Assembly: GCF_002776525.5 (NCBI RefSeq) | Contig: NC_045443.1 | Span: 52,193,216 to 52,257,215, forward strand | Direction: 5' to 3' | Source: Piliocolobus tephrosceles | Taxonomy: Eukaryota > Chordata > Mammalia > Primates > Cercopithecidae | DNA length: 64,000 nucleotides | Part shown: positions 10,512-22,570 of the stretch, piece by piece | Numbering within the stretch: position 1 is the first letter of the stretch | Layout: each line of letters opens with the position of its first letter | Made by a program: the position numbers and the translations under genes | Notes under the pieces: model-generated | Told to the model about the DNA's origin: nothing | What the model saw: only the letters and a program-made list of their open reading frames with translations | Database searches by the model: none

Positions 10512-13067
10512 GTGAGCCAGTGGTTGGGGAAGTAAGGCGGCTAAAGTTTCTGTGGGAAGTTCCCACTCACCTAGAGGAGTAGTTGGGGTGAGGAAAGTCT
10601 CTTCTGGGTAAGGCAGGAGGAAGTGGGACTTAGGAAACTTGGAATGTGGAAGCTAGTGAATTGGAACACTTAGGGAAAAATATAAACATTTTAAATAATT
10701 TTATTAAATTGTATAGCACTTGCCACCCAAAGTAAAACACATAGACACTCACAGTCATTTTAATAAAGTGAAGATTACAGATGATCTACCCCAATTTCCG
10801 TAAAAGCCACTCTTTCATTTTGCTAGTGGTGAAAATGTCGAAAAGTTTATCTGCTTTTCCAAGGTGGCCCAGCAAGTAGGTTGGAAGAATTGACCCAATC
10901 CACCACTCTGCTCACAGCATTTTAGGACTATGCAAGGAAGGAGGGGAGGCAGGGAAAGGAAAACAGAATGAGGAATCAGAGAAGACTGTGGAAAGTCCTC
11001 CGGGTAGATTCTCAACATTAACTATTTGGTTTACTAAAAATACTTGAATAGTTGGCATGGGGTGGGGGAAATTTCCTTTGCCTCAGCTCTTTCAGGTGGG
11101 AAATTAGAAGAAAAAGATTGTCCAAGTTTATTTTTACTTCCTCTGCTTCACATTCATCATTTGCCCACAAAAAAAGTATACTCAGAAAACACTAATGAAA
11201 TGTAAAATACCTTCCCCCACCCTCATTTTTTTTGACAGACGAAGCAGAGGTGAAATGCTGAAGCACATGGAGGGACAAGTAAGGGACTGAGTAACTTCTG
11301 TTTACTATTAAGATGTGAGGCAATGGCACCTGAAGTATTACATGGCTTTGCTGGACAAAATGTGTGTGTATGTGCATGCATGTACATACATGTGCACATG
11401 TATTAATAAAGGGGAAAATAGTAGAGTAGAAAAGAAGAGCATAGAACAACCTACTGGCTTTTTCCAAGCAGTACAACTTGTGAAGATCCTGGTCTGGATT
11501 CTGTCTTTTTAGTGCCAAGACTATGCAACTCTGGGAAAAGAATTTAGTCTGTTTAGTTCTTAGATTTCCTAGAAACTGGGCTGGACGGCCTCTCTTCTGT
11601 TGTATTTAGTCATCAGATCATAAGGTAAAGAGATTATCACCAGCTTTTAAGAGGAGAGACACCATCTAACTATCACAAATCCACATGTGAGTTCCCCTTA
11701 CCTATTAATTAGTTGAAACATCTCCACAGTAAATAAAAAATTTGTAAAAGTGTAGAAAGAATTCCAAGACAGCTTCACATAGTAGTAGTGCTTAATGACT
11801 TTGGCTCTAGTAGTAAAAATATTGGGTAGTAACAATCATTGCCTAAGCAAACATTTTGCTATAACAGATCTAAAATTTTAAAAAATGTGAGAAATATTTT
11901 GAATTAAAAATAATTGGCTAAACTTGAAATTTCACTGAAGGATCCTATAGAAAGAGGAAAATTCTGTTATATTATGTAGGTATAAAAGAAAATCCAAATA
12001 CCAAATGGCTAAAAATGGACTTTATAAGATCAGAATGTGTTTATGTATATGTGTAGGGAAGGGCCAGATTCTGGCCCTTGAGCCAGTATTCATTGATTTT
12101 TGTCATATTCAAATCTACTTCCTATATAATTTGTGAGCTAATTTCTTTCCTAGGAATTGAGGCAACCTTAAGATGGTATATCGTGATGCTTTGTGAGATA
12201 GTGCTACAGACTTTCTCAAACAGCTTCTGTAAAATAATTGCCAACCCTCACATTGGCATAGCAATTTTACAAAGTACTTGTGCTTGCATTATCTTCTTGT
12301 TTTTCATGAAAACTTTAAAATTATGTAGGAAAGACAATCTTATTTTCATTTTGCCCTAAGGATACAATAATTACAATAATTTTTCTGTGCTCATTTAATG
12401 AGTGAGTGATGAAAGAGTCTTCGTTTCATGCTTCTTTCAGTACACCTCTGAGATGGTTCCTTAACAGGCTGAAAGCAACATTAGATTTAGGTACTTGTTC
12501 TGGAGAAAACTGCATTGAAAATATTTAGGTGAAAAAAGTCAGAGAAACATTCTTCTTTATATTTCAGAAGTCTTGGCGTTCACTGCTTTCACTTCTCTTT
12601 GATAGACACTGCATATTACCCTCAGAGCTCTGCCATTTGGTTTTGGTGGGAAAATTGTATTCCCAATACAGAAGGTTCATAAACCTGAAAATGTATGTGA
12701 TTGAATAGGAATGTCAAACCAACAGTTTTCTCCCAATTATAAAACAGAATGAAAGTTTTGGAGCTAACTTCCATCTTAAATATGATGGAAGAGTTCTAGT
12801 CAACTCAGTGGAGGCAGTTGATAAGGCTTGGTTTCCTCACCTCTTGCAGCAGAACAGAACCTTTGATTTCAGTTTCAATAGGAGATTGGAGGAGTAGGTG
12901 TATTTATTTTTTCAAATTTTTTCAAATAGATGTTGAAATGAAGTCATTGGCTTTTGTTGACATAAAATCAATATTAATAACAGATTCAAATTGTACTTAC
13001 TCTTTTCCAAGTGGCCAGAAAAATTCATGGTGATGTTTAGGAGAACAAACTAATACATGAAATTCAT

Positions 13068-13290
13068 GATGTATGACACTATTCAAAATGCTTCAAATAT
13101 ATCACCTCATTTTATGCTCCTAATAATCCTATGAGGTAGGATTGTTGTTATTCTCATTTTAAGGAGGAGGAGACTGAGGCAGATAAAGGTTATGAAAGTG
13201 GCCTAAGTTCATGTATCTAGTGAATAGTGGAGCTGAAGTTTGAGTCCAGGTAATCTGACACTGGAGTCTGTGCTGTCTATCCCACCATGG
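13068..13290 (-). mobile_element. MIR SINE (reverse orientation)
   Basis: ATCACCTCATTTTATGCTCC, ATCCTATGAGGTAGGATTG, GGAGGAGACTGAGGCAGATA and GAGTCTGTGCTGTCTATCCC appear in the order expected for the complement of MIR. Confidence 0.8.
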
Positions 13291-14524
13291 GAAAAATGAC
13301 AGGCTACTGAGTAACTGTCAGATGATTTTCTAAACCAGTCAGAGGTAATATTCAGATAATAAGAGACACACTAGTTGATACAGTCTGTTTTATTATTCAT
13401 CTGTGAGAAATAATTTTTATTTTTGAATAAACAAATGTGTGTGAATAGATTAGATAAGAAAACTCAAGAAAAAACAGGAAGTAAATATATAGATGTTTAA
13501 TAGCATTTACAGCTATAAAATTCTTTATTATATCTTTATTTCTCTGACAAGAATCATATAACCTGTATGTTAGCCTTATTTTATTAGAGGAAATGGAAGA
13601 ACAGAGAACTTTATGTAATGAGTTTGGGATCAACAATCCAGGAATTAGAAGAATTGGGACTAGAGTTCACATTTGTGTTATTCTAGCTTCCATTCTTTTG
13701 AAACCATACTATATACTCATGGGATTCTCTTGGAAGTTAATGGACCAGCACCTATGAGAACAGAGGAAGTTAAATTGGAGCCATCTATGTCCTTCTCATG
13801 ATTAGTAAGAGGACAAAGGTGAAAGAAAACTGGTTGACCTTTTCATTACTTTGGCCAAAGCCAGTTGATTCTTTGTGTTTATACCCACCAACAAGCTGAT
13901 TTGAAAGCAGCTCCTTGACTCTTACGGAAACCATTAAATATGTTAGAGGTAAAAGGTGGCCTGTTCTATCCTCCCAGTCTCACTTATTTTGATGTGTGCG
14001 AGTATTGACAGACCTTAATAAGAGTCCAGAGGTACAGAGGTAGGGATGGTGAAAAAGGCTAAATCCCCCAACTAGGATGGTATTCACATCCAGCGGCAAT
14101 TTGGGAGACTCTCCTATCTTGCACCTTCCTTCTTTCCTTCCTTCTGTCCTTTTCATGCATCTCACTATGAGCCAGTGATAATAATGATAATGAAGATAAG
14201 AGAATGAAGATAAGGAGAAAAAGGGGGATGATGAGGAAGAGAGGGAGGGGGAATATATGGGTGAAAGCAACAAGAGAAACGTTTCAAAGATGAAGAAATC
14301 CTGGAATACGCGTGTTAAAAGGCACCTCAAAGAACACCCTTTGGATGATGGTCACTCCTGTTGACTTAGTTCTATTGCTGTATGTCTCCTGAAGCCAAAG
14401 TGCTTTCTTCCTGTAGCTGTGACAGAAGAACAAGGAGAAGAAAAACATAAAACCTAACATGTAAAGTAAGAAGAATTGATTTTATGTCCCACTCCACCAG
14501 CACTGTATCTTTGCATTTCCATCA

Positions 14525-14668
14525 CTTAAACTACCTGACCCACAGTGACCTTGAGTACAAAACAAGCATAACAATTTTTATCTCCCTCAAAGGTTTGCTA
14601 TAAGAAACATACGAACTAATGGATGCAAAAGTGCTCTGTAAACTTTAAAATGCTATACATTTATATAT
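14525..14668 (+). mobile_element. MIR-type SINE 3' half
   Basis: CCTGACCCACAGTGACCTTGAG is followed by CTCAAAGGTTTGCTATAAG and AAAGTGCTCTGTAAACTTTAAAATGCTATACA, which corresponds to the 3' half of MIR/MIRb. It is diverged. Confidence 0.5.
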
Positions 14669-14724
14669 TATAATTATAATTACATGGGGAGCATTAGGTT
14701 TCCCAAGCCCACTCCATCCTTTTT

Positions 14725-15110
14725 GGCCTTAGAGTGCACCTGCCTCTGGAAGAGCTGTGTTACTTTAACAGAAAGTTAATTAGGTTTTTTACCCTCCCTC
14801 TGGATATCTGCCTGAGTTAGAAGTGCAGCTCAGCACACAAGCTCTATCATCCATATTAAAAGTGGGATTTTCTGAGTTGGCCTCGGCAGCCAGTTGACCA
14901 ATAGGTTCCAATGTGTGTTTTCAATAAAGCTGCTTACCCAGGAAGCCTTATTAAGTGAGTAAGTCAAGCTGACATGATTTCCGTGCTGATTAACATGAAA
15001 CCTAGGCTGTTTTTGCAATGCAGTTACATTAATTATTTATAGGAGGTAAATGAGGTTACAAGGAAAACAAGCTCCAATTACCAGAAACAAATCAAATAAT
15101 ATATCTTTAT
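14725..15110. promoter_or_regulatory. Candidate intronic enhancer (homeodomain-motif rich)
   Basis: This stretch does not match any repeat I know. It carries several TAAT-core sites: AGTTAATTAGG (about 14775), GATTAACATG, ACATTAATTATTTATAGG (about 15027) and CCAATTACCAG (about 15074). A CCAAT box (GACCAATAGG, about 14897) is also present. Function is inferred from motif density only. Confidence 0.25.
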
Positions 15111-16557
15111 TTTTAAAAGCTACATACTAATCCCTGGGTTCATTGATTTGAGGCTCAAGCTTCATAGAAGAGAAAACGTTTGTTACATTCTCCTCTTTCT
15201 CATAATAAAAGGTGATAGTGGGTTTAATATTTCAAAAAGTAACTGGTAAACTGGGATGCCCCAATGGGGCTTATCAGATAGTTTTATTTGGTAAACCATA
15301 TGCCTAAAAATTGCTTAGCAAGCTTTAAAACAATTCAAATTCTTCCAGAATTGAATGCAAAATGTTTACTAAATCACCAGCCTCTTCTGGTTTTCAAATA
15401 GTGAATTTTGCATACAAAATTCTGATTAAACAGTGTGTTAGTGAATTAAAGTAGTCAGGCTATTCCTGTGTTTGCCTGAAATAGTCCTCACTTGTGTTAG
15501 CAGTCACTATATTCTGTTCCACTAGTTCCACTAGTATTTGTTCCAGATTTTTCATTTTAAACAAAGTATTATTATAGTAGTTGCACTAAACCTTGGATAG
15601 GTTTGGTAGACCACTGGCTGCACTCCTAGCTGTTGCCATGGTCTTGTCTGATGGTGTGAGATGCATTTGCAAAGAGTTCTCACTTTAACATACGGGCAAA
15701 TTTGAAAGATGATCAGTGATAACCCTCCTTTCTTTTCATGATCCTTTCAAGATGTCATGTCACTAACACTTCTAACATAACTCACACTAGACAGAACACA
15801 AAGTGCTTACTGAAAAACAGAATGCTCCTCTGGTGATAGTGAGAGTAATGTTTGATGGTCATGTGTTGGACCAGCCAGTTGTGTCATGGACAACTTGAAG
15901 GAGATGATTGAAGCCACCAGTTAGCAATACTGGGGAGAAACATGGGTGTTATAGGCTAGATGGATGTGAAATGCTTCTAAATACAGGTTGAGTAGCTTTT
16001 TGTAGAACTCATACAAAGTAGTCTGAATGATCTTGCTACAGTTTTTTATTTTGTATGGTGTAAATATACAACAGTGTGCTTATTTGACTATTTTATAGGT
16101 TTTTGTTTTGTAATAACGATAATTATTACACACATATACTTATTTTTAGCACACTCTTTCACTTTCAGAAATATCTCTATTTGGACAGTAATTTATATAC
16201 TCACCTCATTTTTCCCCTTTTATGTTCTGGATTCTGGAAGGAAAGAAAAATATATCTTTGGACTCGTATCTCAGTCATCTTGTATAAAATGTCCACGAGA
16301 TTAAAAATCTAAGAATAAAAAGAGTTAGGCACTAACACTGCAATGAATAATCAAGTCAATTTTCCTTTACTATAGTATATTTTCTTATAATATGCCATAA
16401 CTAAAGGAGTATTCTGGGAATTTCTTTCAGTTTTGGATTTGTCACTTAGAATGGAAGACTTGGACAAGATAATTACATATAAAAAAGTTTAGTTTCAAAT
16501 AAAATCAGGTACTCACAGGAATTAACCTTTGATACTTCCCTTTTCCAGAGACTGGAA

Positions 16558-17553
16558 ATGTCAAAAACTTATGTGAAATCCAAGGAGATGGGAGAGCTAG
16601 TCAACACACCATCCTGGATGGATAAAGGTCTGGGTTCCCAAAATGAGGTGAAGGAGGAAGAGAGCAGACCAGGTACTTATGGGATGCTCAGCAGCTTAAC
16701 TGAAGAGCATGACAGTATTGAGGAAGAAGAAGAAGAGGAAGAAGATGGGGAGAAACCTAAGAGAAGGGGTCCCAAGAAAAAGAAGATGACCAAAGCTCGC
16801 CTTGAGAGATTCAGGGCTCGAAGAGTCAAGGCCAATGCCAGAGAACGGACCCGGATGCATGGCCTGAATGATGCCCTGGATAACCTGAGGCGAGTCATGC
16901 CATGCTACTCTAAAACCCAGAAACTTTCCAAGATAGAGACTCTTAGACTGGCCAGGAACTATATTTGGGCTTTATCTGAAGTTCTGGAGACTGGCCAGAC
17001 ACCTGAAGGGAAAGGCTTTGTGGAGATGCTCTGTAAAGGACTCTCTCAGCCCACAAGCAACCTGGTGGCTGGATGTCTCCAGCTGGGCCCTCAGTCTGTC
17101 GTCCTGGAGAAGCATGAGGATAAATCTTCTATTTGTGACTCTGCCATCTCTGTCCACAACTTCAACTATCAGTCTCCGGGGCTGCCTAGCCCTCCTTATG
17201 GCCATATGGAAACACATCTCCTTCATCTCAAGCCCCAATTATTCAAGAGTTTGGGAGAATCGTCCTTTGGGAGTCATCTACCTGACTGCAGTACACCCCC
17301 TTACGAGGGCCCACTCACTCCACCTCTGAGCATCAGTGGGAACTTCTCCTTGAAGCAAGATGGATCTCCTGACCTAGAAAAATCCTACAGCTTCATGCCA
17401 CATTACCCTTCTTCAAGTCTAAGCTCAGGGCATGTGCATTCAACTCCTTTTCAGGCTGGTACCCCCCGTTATGATGTTCCTATAGACATGTCCTATGATT
17501 CCTACCCCCATCATGGTATTGGGACCCAACTCAATACAGTCTTCACTGAGTGA
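16558..17553 (+). CDS. NEUROD4: Neurogenic differentiation factor 4 (bHLH transcription factor)
   Basis: NEUROD4 (Math3/NeuroM) is a nuclear, tissue-specific bHLH activator that heterodimerises with E proteins on CANNTG E-boxes and promotes neuronal differentiation, including retinal interneurons. The 331-residue frame is uninterrupted, has the expected length, and starts nine bases after the splice acceptor. In order: an acidic region with eight consecutive Glu (55-62); a basic nuclear-localisation stretch KPKRRGPKKKK (66-76); the bHLH at about 88-143, with the DNA-contacting N93, E96, R97 and R99 intact, helix 1 at about 101-115, a loop, and helix 2 at about 123-143; then the NEUROD-family C-terminal region rich in Ser, Pro and Tyr. 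The protein reads as NEUROD4 and not NEUROD1, 2 or 6. Compared with my memory of the human protein it differs at about three positions outside the bHLH (near residues 182, 191 and 228), which would suit a non-human catarrhine. No frameshift or missing key residue is seen. Confidence 0.98.
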   Translation: MSKTYVKSKEMGELVNTPSWMDKGLGSQNEVKEEESRPGTYGMLSSLTEEHDSIEEEEEEEEDGEKPKRRGPKKKKMTKARLERFRARRVKANARERTRMHGLNDALDNLRRVMPCYSKTQKLSKIETLRLARNYIWALSEVLETGQTPEGKGFVEMLCKGLSQPTSNLVAGCLQLGPQSVVLEKHEDKSSICDSAISVHNFNYQSPGLPSPPYGHMETHLLHLKPQLFKSLGESSFGSHLPDCSTPPYEGPLTPPLSISGNFSLKQDGSPDLEKSYSFMPHYPSSSLSSGHVHSTPFQAGTPRYDVPIDMSYDSYPHHGIGTQLNTVFTE

Positions 17554-20125
17554 GGCAGTAAGTTCAATGTTTCAGAGAATGACGTGGAGACATTTTCCAT
17601 AATTTGAGTGGTTGAGCTAAAGATTCAATGACCTTAAAGGATCCCTATGGATATATATAAAAAAATAGTTCAAGTCCATTTAGGCTTTCCTTCATCTATC
17701 ACCTCTTTTCTCATCACCTCACATTGCATTGATTTCTTTATAGGGTCCTCAAGTGAAAATATTTGATGATTTAACAACCATTTGAAAATAGAAAAGAAGA
17801 CCTGGGCCCTATTCCAGTGGTGCAAAAAACTCATTGCATAATCTATGCCAATTAATTTACTATTTCTGGCCTTTGTTTATTTACTAGCAATTGTAACTAA
17901 ACAAATTATATTTATATGAGGCAACTGTTCTAAGTCCAGATGATTTCTAAAGTCCTTCACAGTTCTGAAATTCTATAACTGTGGTGATCACTCCTGACAA
18001 CTTCTTGAAACTGAAAGAATAGAGAAATAATAGGAAAGGGATGCTATGCATAGAATGATCAAATTGAGTTATCAGAGAGAACACAAGGTGCATGTCTCTT
18101 GGCTCACAGAATGCAAAGTTTGTTTGGGTTTAATGATAGGACTTCTTTGTATCTATTGAAAAATAACTCCTGGAAGCTAAAAGTCTAACATGGCTGTCAC
18201 TGTGAAGAACAAAACATGTTCTTTAGAGATCAACTCTATTTGTTATTAGACTAAAAGTTGAACATATCTTCCTTATGATTTGAAGAACCATAATAGAGAA
18301 CCATAATAGAGGCCTCATGCCAACTTTATTCTTGATAATATTTCAAAACCATTTTTCTCAGTACTAGACGTAGGGCAAACAAGTCACTGAAGCCTCAGAC
18401 TCCTACGACTAATGGGACATAGATAAGTCTTTTAGACCATGACCTCCATAACCAGAGGGCTCCAGAACTTCTGATGCAGCTCAGGTGCTGCTGTTAGAAT
18501 CAGAACACAACACAGGTTTATTTTAAAGAGCAATAAAATAGCTATTGGCTGTAATAACTACCATAGTTCAGGGACTCTCTCTAGCTCACAGTTGCCCATG
18601 GGAAAACCAATGGATTTTTTTTAAGTAAGATGAATTTCATTTGGTTAGACATGATTAAAACCATCCACCTCTGTCCACACCAACATATTTTCCAGAAGGA
18701 CAAACACCAATCAACTTATTGACCAAGGTTAAATTTTTCCAATATATATATAGTCCCTTATCTCTCCGCCTACACTAGCTGTTACCTCTTCTTCACTTCT
18801 AAGATAGAATATGTTATTACATATTGTAAATAACATTTCAGGTGACCAAACTTAAGGATGCAGAAATGAAATACAAGGTCGGTGAATATTTTTACCAACT
18901 ATGTCTTCATCACAGGTTTAACCCAATTTGCAGAGTGCTTATTTTTCTTTATGTAACTCCTCTTTCCTTTATATCAACACTAACTTCATACATTTGTATT
19001 TTTTTCAGAAAATAAGACCTGAGAAATTTTCCTATCTTGTTCAATCTGCCAGGATAGTTATTTAAGTCAAACCAGAGCCTGAATGACTTATTTGATAGTA
19101 GATTAGGTCCTGTTCCTGCCAGAAAGGATACGTTTAGCATGCAGGGTACATCAATAGGGCCAATTAAAAAAACGATAACACATATTAGTATGTCATTTTC
19201 TATAGCTCAGCTATCCCCCAAAATCTGCCAACTATATGTGTATCTTGTCTGTTCACCTCTCTTATTTATTATCTCCTTACAGTATAAGTTATTTTTTTCC
19301 ATTTTGCTCTCAGCATTTACCCTGCTGTACTTTGCACCCTTGGTTTGTAAATTCACTTGAAAGTAGCCTTGCAGAGAGATCTTAAGCCCCATCAGCCACC
19401 AAAGTGGTCCCCCTCATCACAATCTGCCCTAGAGGAAATTGGCAAGTAAAATGACGTATAAAGCCATAGTATGTGCTTTCTGAGTGTATACTGAATTTAT
19501 CTTTGTGAAGGGCTGTGGGAGGGTCCATCCTCAAAGCTAGCATTTTCTGGCATTTAAGTTTGTAGATAATCAATGTTGTCTGAGTTATTTATTAGATATT
19601 ATTTATTTTATTTATTTTTCTCTTCCTTTCACAAAAATTCTTTTAGCCCCATAGATGTGCTTGGAAACTCTTCCTAAAATTTTATTTGGAAAGTAGCTCA
19701 CAATTTTGCTAAGAACTGCTGAGTTTTGGAGAAAGGGGAAAGGAAAAAATAGAGAATTACCTCTGTGATAATTTTTATAAAAAGCAGCAATAATTTGAAT
19801 GGCTATGCAAGTTAATGTTTTTAGATTATTTTCTTCAGTCTAAAGTGAGCCAGAGTTATTCTTTACTAATCTGCTGTTTATGCCTTTGGGGAGTATGGTA
19901 GCCATGAGCCAGGCCTCCCTGAAATTGTACAGAGGGATTTTATAATTGAATTATAATTTAGGAATGCAATAGCTTGTAAAGAGCCTGCTCTCCAACCTAG
20001 GGTGGTCTCATTCTTCTGGAGACTTTTTTAGATAAAGTAAAATAATTGTTTAAATATTTTGTTTAAAATATGACTGTTTTTCCTTCCTTTTTCCTAGTAG
20101 AAATAAAGCTGTAAGTCTTATTAGA
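17554..20125 (+). other. NEUROD4: NEUROD4 3'UTR
   Basis: AT-rich non-coding sequence extends from the TGA to the inferred poly(A) site. It contains an early AATAAA at 18532-18537 that could give a shorter form, and an AU-rich patch at 19585-19617. I recognise no transposon in it, which is unusual against the repeat-dense flanks and fits a constrained or long-established UTR. Confidence 0.7.
19585..19617 (+). promoter_or_regulatory. AU-rich element in 3'UTR
   Basis: Three ATTTA pentamers (19587-19591, 19601-19605, 19610-19614) lie in a nearly pure A/T context. Such clusters often bind ELAV-like or TTP-family proteins and tune mRNA stability. That role here is inference. Confidence 0.45.
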
Positions 20126-20158
20126 TGTTGTGTTGTGTTTTGTTGTGTTGTGTTGTTA
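20102..20158 (+). terminator. NEUROD4: NEUROD4 poly(A) signal with GT-rich downstream element
   Basis: AATAAA at 20102-20107 is followed after a suitable gap by a GT-rich run of TGTTGTGTT-type units (20125-20158), the classic arrangement for cleavage between about 20,117 and 20,125. The position gives a transcript span of about 10 kb, in line with what is expected for this gene. Confidence 0.8.
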
Positions 20159-20159
20159 G

Positions 20160-21140
20160 TCTTCAAAACTTTCATTCACTCTCATTTATTCATTTTCTTG
20201 GGCTCTACGTCCTACAAGCAGCTAGCTAAGCAAAGACTGGTCTGTCAGGAGATTTACACATCCCCTAATTCAATTGATCTTGCTAGAATATTCAAAATAT
20301 GCAGTTAGAAGTCTAGAAGCACTGTTCTCTGCTACTCATATCATCAAGTATAAAATCTACAGTTAAGAAAAAATAGTCTTACAGATTACAGGGCTATGGG
20401 TAGTCTAAGCAATCAAACCACAGATAAATGGGAAGATGTGCTATTATCCAAAGTAGGTGAGCTGACCAAGCTTTCAAAAAAATTATGAAATATGTTTTTT
20501 GACAACTCTTCCTCTTGATTTTTTTCTTTCAGTTTTCTCTAGTTAAAACTTTCCAGGATCCCTTCTTGCATGTGTAAAGTGATGATAATAAAGAAATAAT
20601 AATAATAATGATATTATTAATAATAAGTATAAATAGAAAAGTTAATTAAGGTAGGGACTTGGCTTAAAATATTTAAGAAACAAAAATATAGCATAAAAGT
20701 TATCTTTCCACCCCTATCTTCCATCTCCCAGTTCCCACTCTCCAACTAGAAAATACTTAAACATTTTTTTAGCTTACTAGTTATCAGAGACCTTTTATGG
20801 ATATATAAACAAATATTAGGTACAAATATTAAGGTGTATTATTCTCTTTTTTTTCTACAAGTGGTAACAATATAACACATTTCTGCATTTTTTTTACATT
20901 TAAGTACAAATCTTGGGACATTTTTAATAACAGTTTCTTAATTCTTTGTTATAACTGACTAGCATTCCATACTAAACATAATTTATGAAATTGAGTCCCA
21001 TAATTTAGAATTTTTTCAGTCTTTTGCACTATCAAATAAATGATTATGTACATATATCATTTGACACATTAAAAAAACCTTTACTTTGCAAAGAATGGTC
21101 CAGAGGGGCAAATAGAAACTGAGAGATAACAACCCCATCT
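20160..21140. other. AT-rich DNA downstream of NEUROD4
   Basis: It contains an AATAATAATAATGATATTATTA-like low-complexity patch at about 20585-20630 and a possible diverged L1 piece at about 20940-21065 (CTAGCATTCCATACTAAACA). No gene is seen. Confidence 0.4.
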
Positions 21141-21144
21141 AGCA

Positions 21145-21340
21145 GATAGTGGATGCTTACTACGTAGTGTCACATTTCTAAGTGTCTTACACGTATGAAT
21201 TCATTCAATCCTAAAGCCACTCCTGTAAGGCGATCACTATTAGTATTCCCATTTCACAGATTAGGAAACTAATTTGTTTAGTTTAGTGAAACTGAACAAA
21301 TCCTGGTGGAACCAGGATTGATTTGAGCTAGTTGATTTTT
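21145..21340 (-). mobile_element. MIR SINE (reverse orientation)
   Basis: GATGCTTACTACGTAGTGTC, ATTCATTCAATCCTAAAGCC, CATTTCACAGATTAGGAAAC and AACCAGGATTGATTTGAGC follow the MIR complement in order. Confidence 0.7.
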
Positions 21341-21814
21341 CCAGAAGATTTGAAATGATCCTCAGTAGCTGTTTGCCTGGTAGGTATATGAGGATGTCAT
21401 ATCTGTGCAATGCTGGAGCCAGCGAAAGTGAAATCACTATTTCACACCCCTCAAATTGTGCTTTACATATGATACCCTATTACATCTATGACCCAGGCTC
21501 ATCGATGTCCACACTCTGCAATAGAATCTGAAAGAAGGTCATCTTTCCCTTGATAGAAGCTCAACTTTCTATTCGACTTTGCCCAGGTAGACCACATAGT
21601 GTAGGCCAGATCACAGACCAATGCCCTGTTGCCTGAAAGTGCCCATCTTTGAGAAGGCTTAAATCCATTGCAAGCTTTAATCTCACATACCTTAGAATTT
21701 AAGAAAAATGTTTTAATGGGGAATTATGGATATGAAAATAACAAAATATTCTATCAACATAGAAACATCCTATCTTCAAGATTATTTTAGAAATCTATAT
21801 AAATTTGGGGTATA

Positions 21815-22215
21815 GTTTGGTGCAGTAATTACAATCACTGACTTTAGAATCAAATAAATAATACTTAAGCTATGCCATGTACTGATTGAATGATCTTTAT
21901 TAAATTGATTAACCCTGCAAAGCCTCAGTTTTCTTGATTTCTAAAAATTTTATAAACAAAAAATAGTTTTATAGGTGCTAATGTTTTTTCTACTTTTCCC
22001 CTCTTTGGTGTTTATTATTATTAATAATTGACAGAAAATAATTGTACATATGTATGCAGTATAATGTGATTTTTGGTACATGCACACAATGTGTAATGAT
22101 CAATTTGAAAATAGCAATCACAATAATGCCTTCCCCTCAGGTTAATCATGGTGAATTAATTGAGATAATACACCTAAAGCACGTAGCAAGTATTTAGCAA
22201 ATGGTAATTATGACC
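21815..22215 (+). mobile_element. MIR SINE split by an L1 3'UTR fragment
   Basis: The 5' MIR part (21815-21950: GTGCAGTAATTACAATCACTGACT ... GCCTCAGTTTTCTTGATTT) and the 3' part (about 22138-22215: GAATTAATTGAGATAATACACCTAAAGCAC) are separated by about 180 bp. The intervening ATTGACAGAAAATAATTGTACATATG ... ATTGTGTAATGATCAA-type sequence resembles an L1 3'UTR. The edges are approximate. Confidence 0.6.
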
Positions 22216-22324
22216 ATCTATGTTCTATTAATTATTCTTTGGTTACAGTCATGTTATCTTTTCTATTTGCCTCCAATATATGGCTAGGGGAGTGCTGATG
22301 GTGACAACGATAGGCTTAGGGAGT

Positions 22325-22570
22325 CCATAGAATTATTTAGAGGGTTGAGTCAGGCAGACTTAGATTTGAAGTTAACTGGCTGAGAAGTCCTAGGCAATTT
22401 ATTTAACATCTCTGTCTCAGTTTTCTTCTTTATAGAAAGGGCAAACAGTACCACCAATCCATAGAGTTGTACGAGGATTAAAAATGATGATAACGGCAGT
22501 GAAGTGTTTATCTGAGGTTCTGGAACCTGGGAAGCACTTTACTCTTATTGTTATTATTATTGGGAGTAGA
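22325..22570 (+). mobile_element. MIR SINE
   Basis: GTTGAGTCAGGCAGACTTAG, AGGCAATTTATTTAACATCTCTG, TCAGTTTTCTTCTTTATAG, GAGTTGTACGAGGATTAAAA and GGAAGCACTTTACTC match MIR from its 5' part to its 3' end. Confidence 0.8.

Larger units (their letters stand above)
10512..16548 (+). other. NEUROD4 intron 1
   Basis: The donor is GTGAGC at 10512. The acceptor is the pyrimidine tract TTCCCTTTTCCAG ending at 16548. Branch-point candidates are TTAAC (A at about 16525) and TACTCAC (A at about 16515), both at suitable distances. The intron holds two MIR copies and otherwise mostly unclassified AT-rich DNA, including a purine-rich tract at 14181-14255. No nested gene is seen. Confidence 0.7.
10040..20125 (+). 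other. NEUROD4 transcription unit (two exons)
   Basis: This covers a non-coding exon 1, one intron of about 6.0 kb, and exon 2 holding the entire coding region and 3'UTR. The two-exon plan with the coding sequence confined to the last exon is typical of the NEUROD/NEUROG family. Both ends are inferred: the start from promoter-like sequence, the end from the poly(A) signal at 20102-20107. Confidence 0.75.
16549..20125 (+). other. NEUROD4 exon 2 (CDS plus 3'UTR)
   Basis: The exon opens nine bases before the ATG, directly after the CAG acceptor at 16546-16548. It runs through the whole reading frame to the poly(A) site inferred about 15-20 bases after AATAAA. The 3'UTR is about 2.57 kb. Confidence 0.8.

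Noticed and set aside
16677..17329. Frames on the - strand and in the +2 frame inside NEUROD4
   Set aside because: They are shadows of the true coding sequence, low in complexity where they oppose the acidic stretch.
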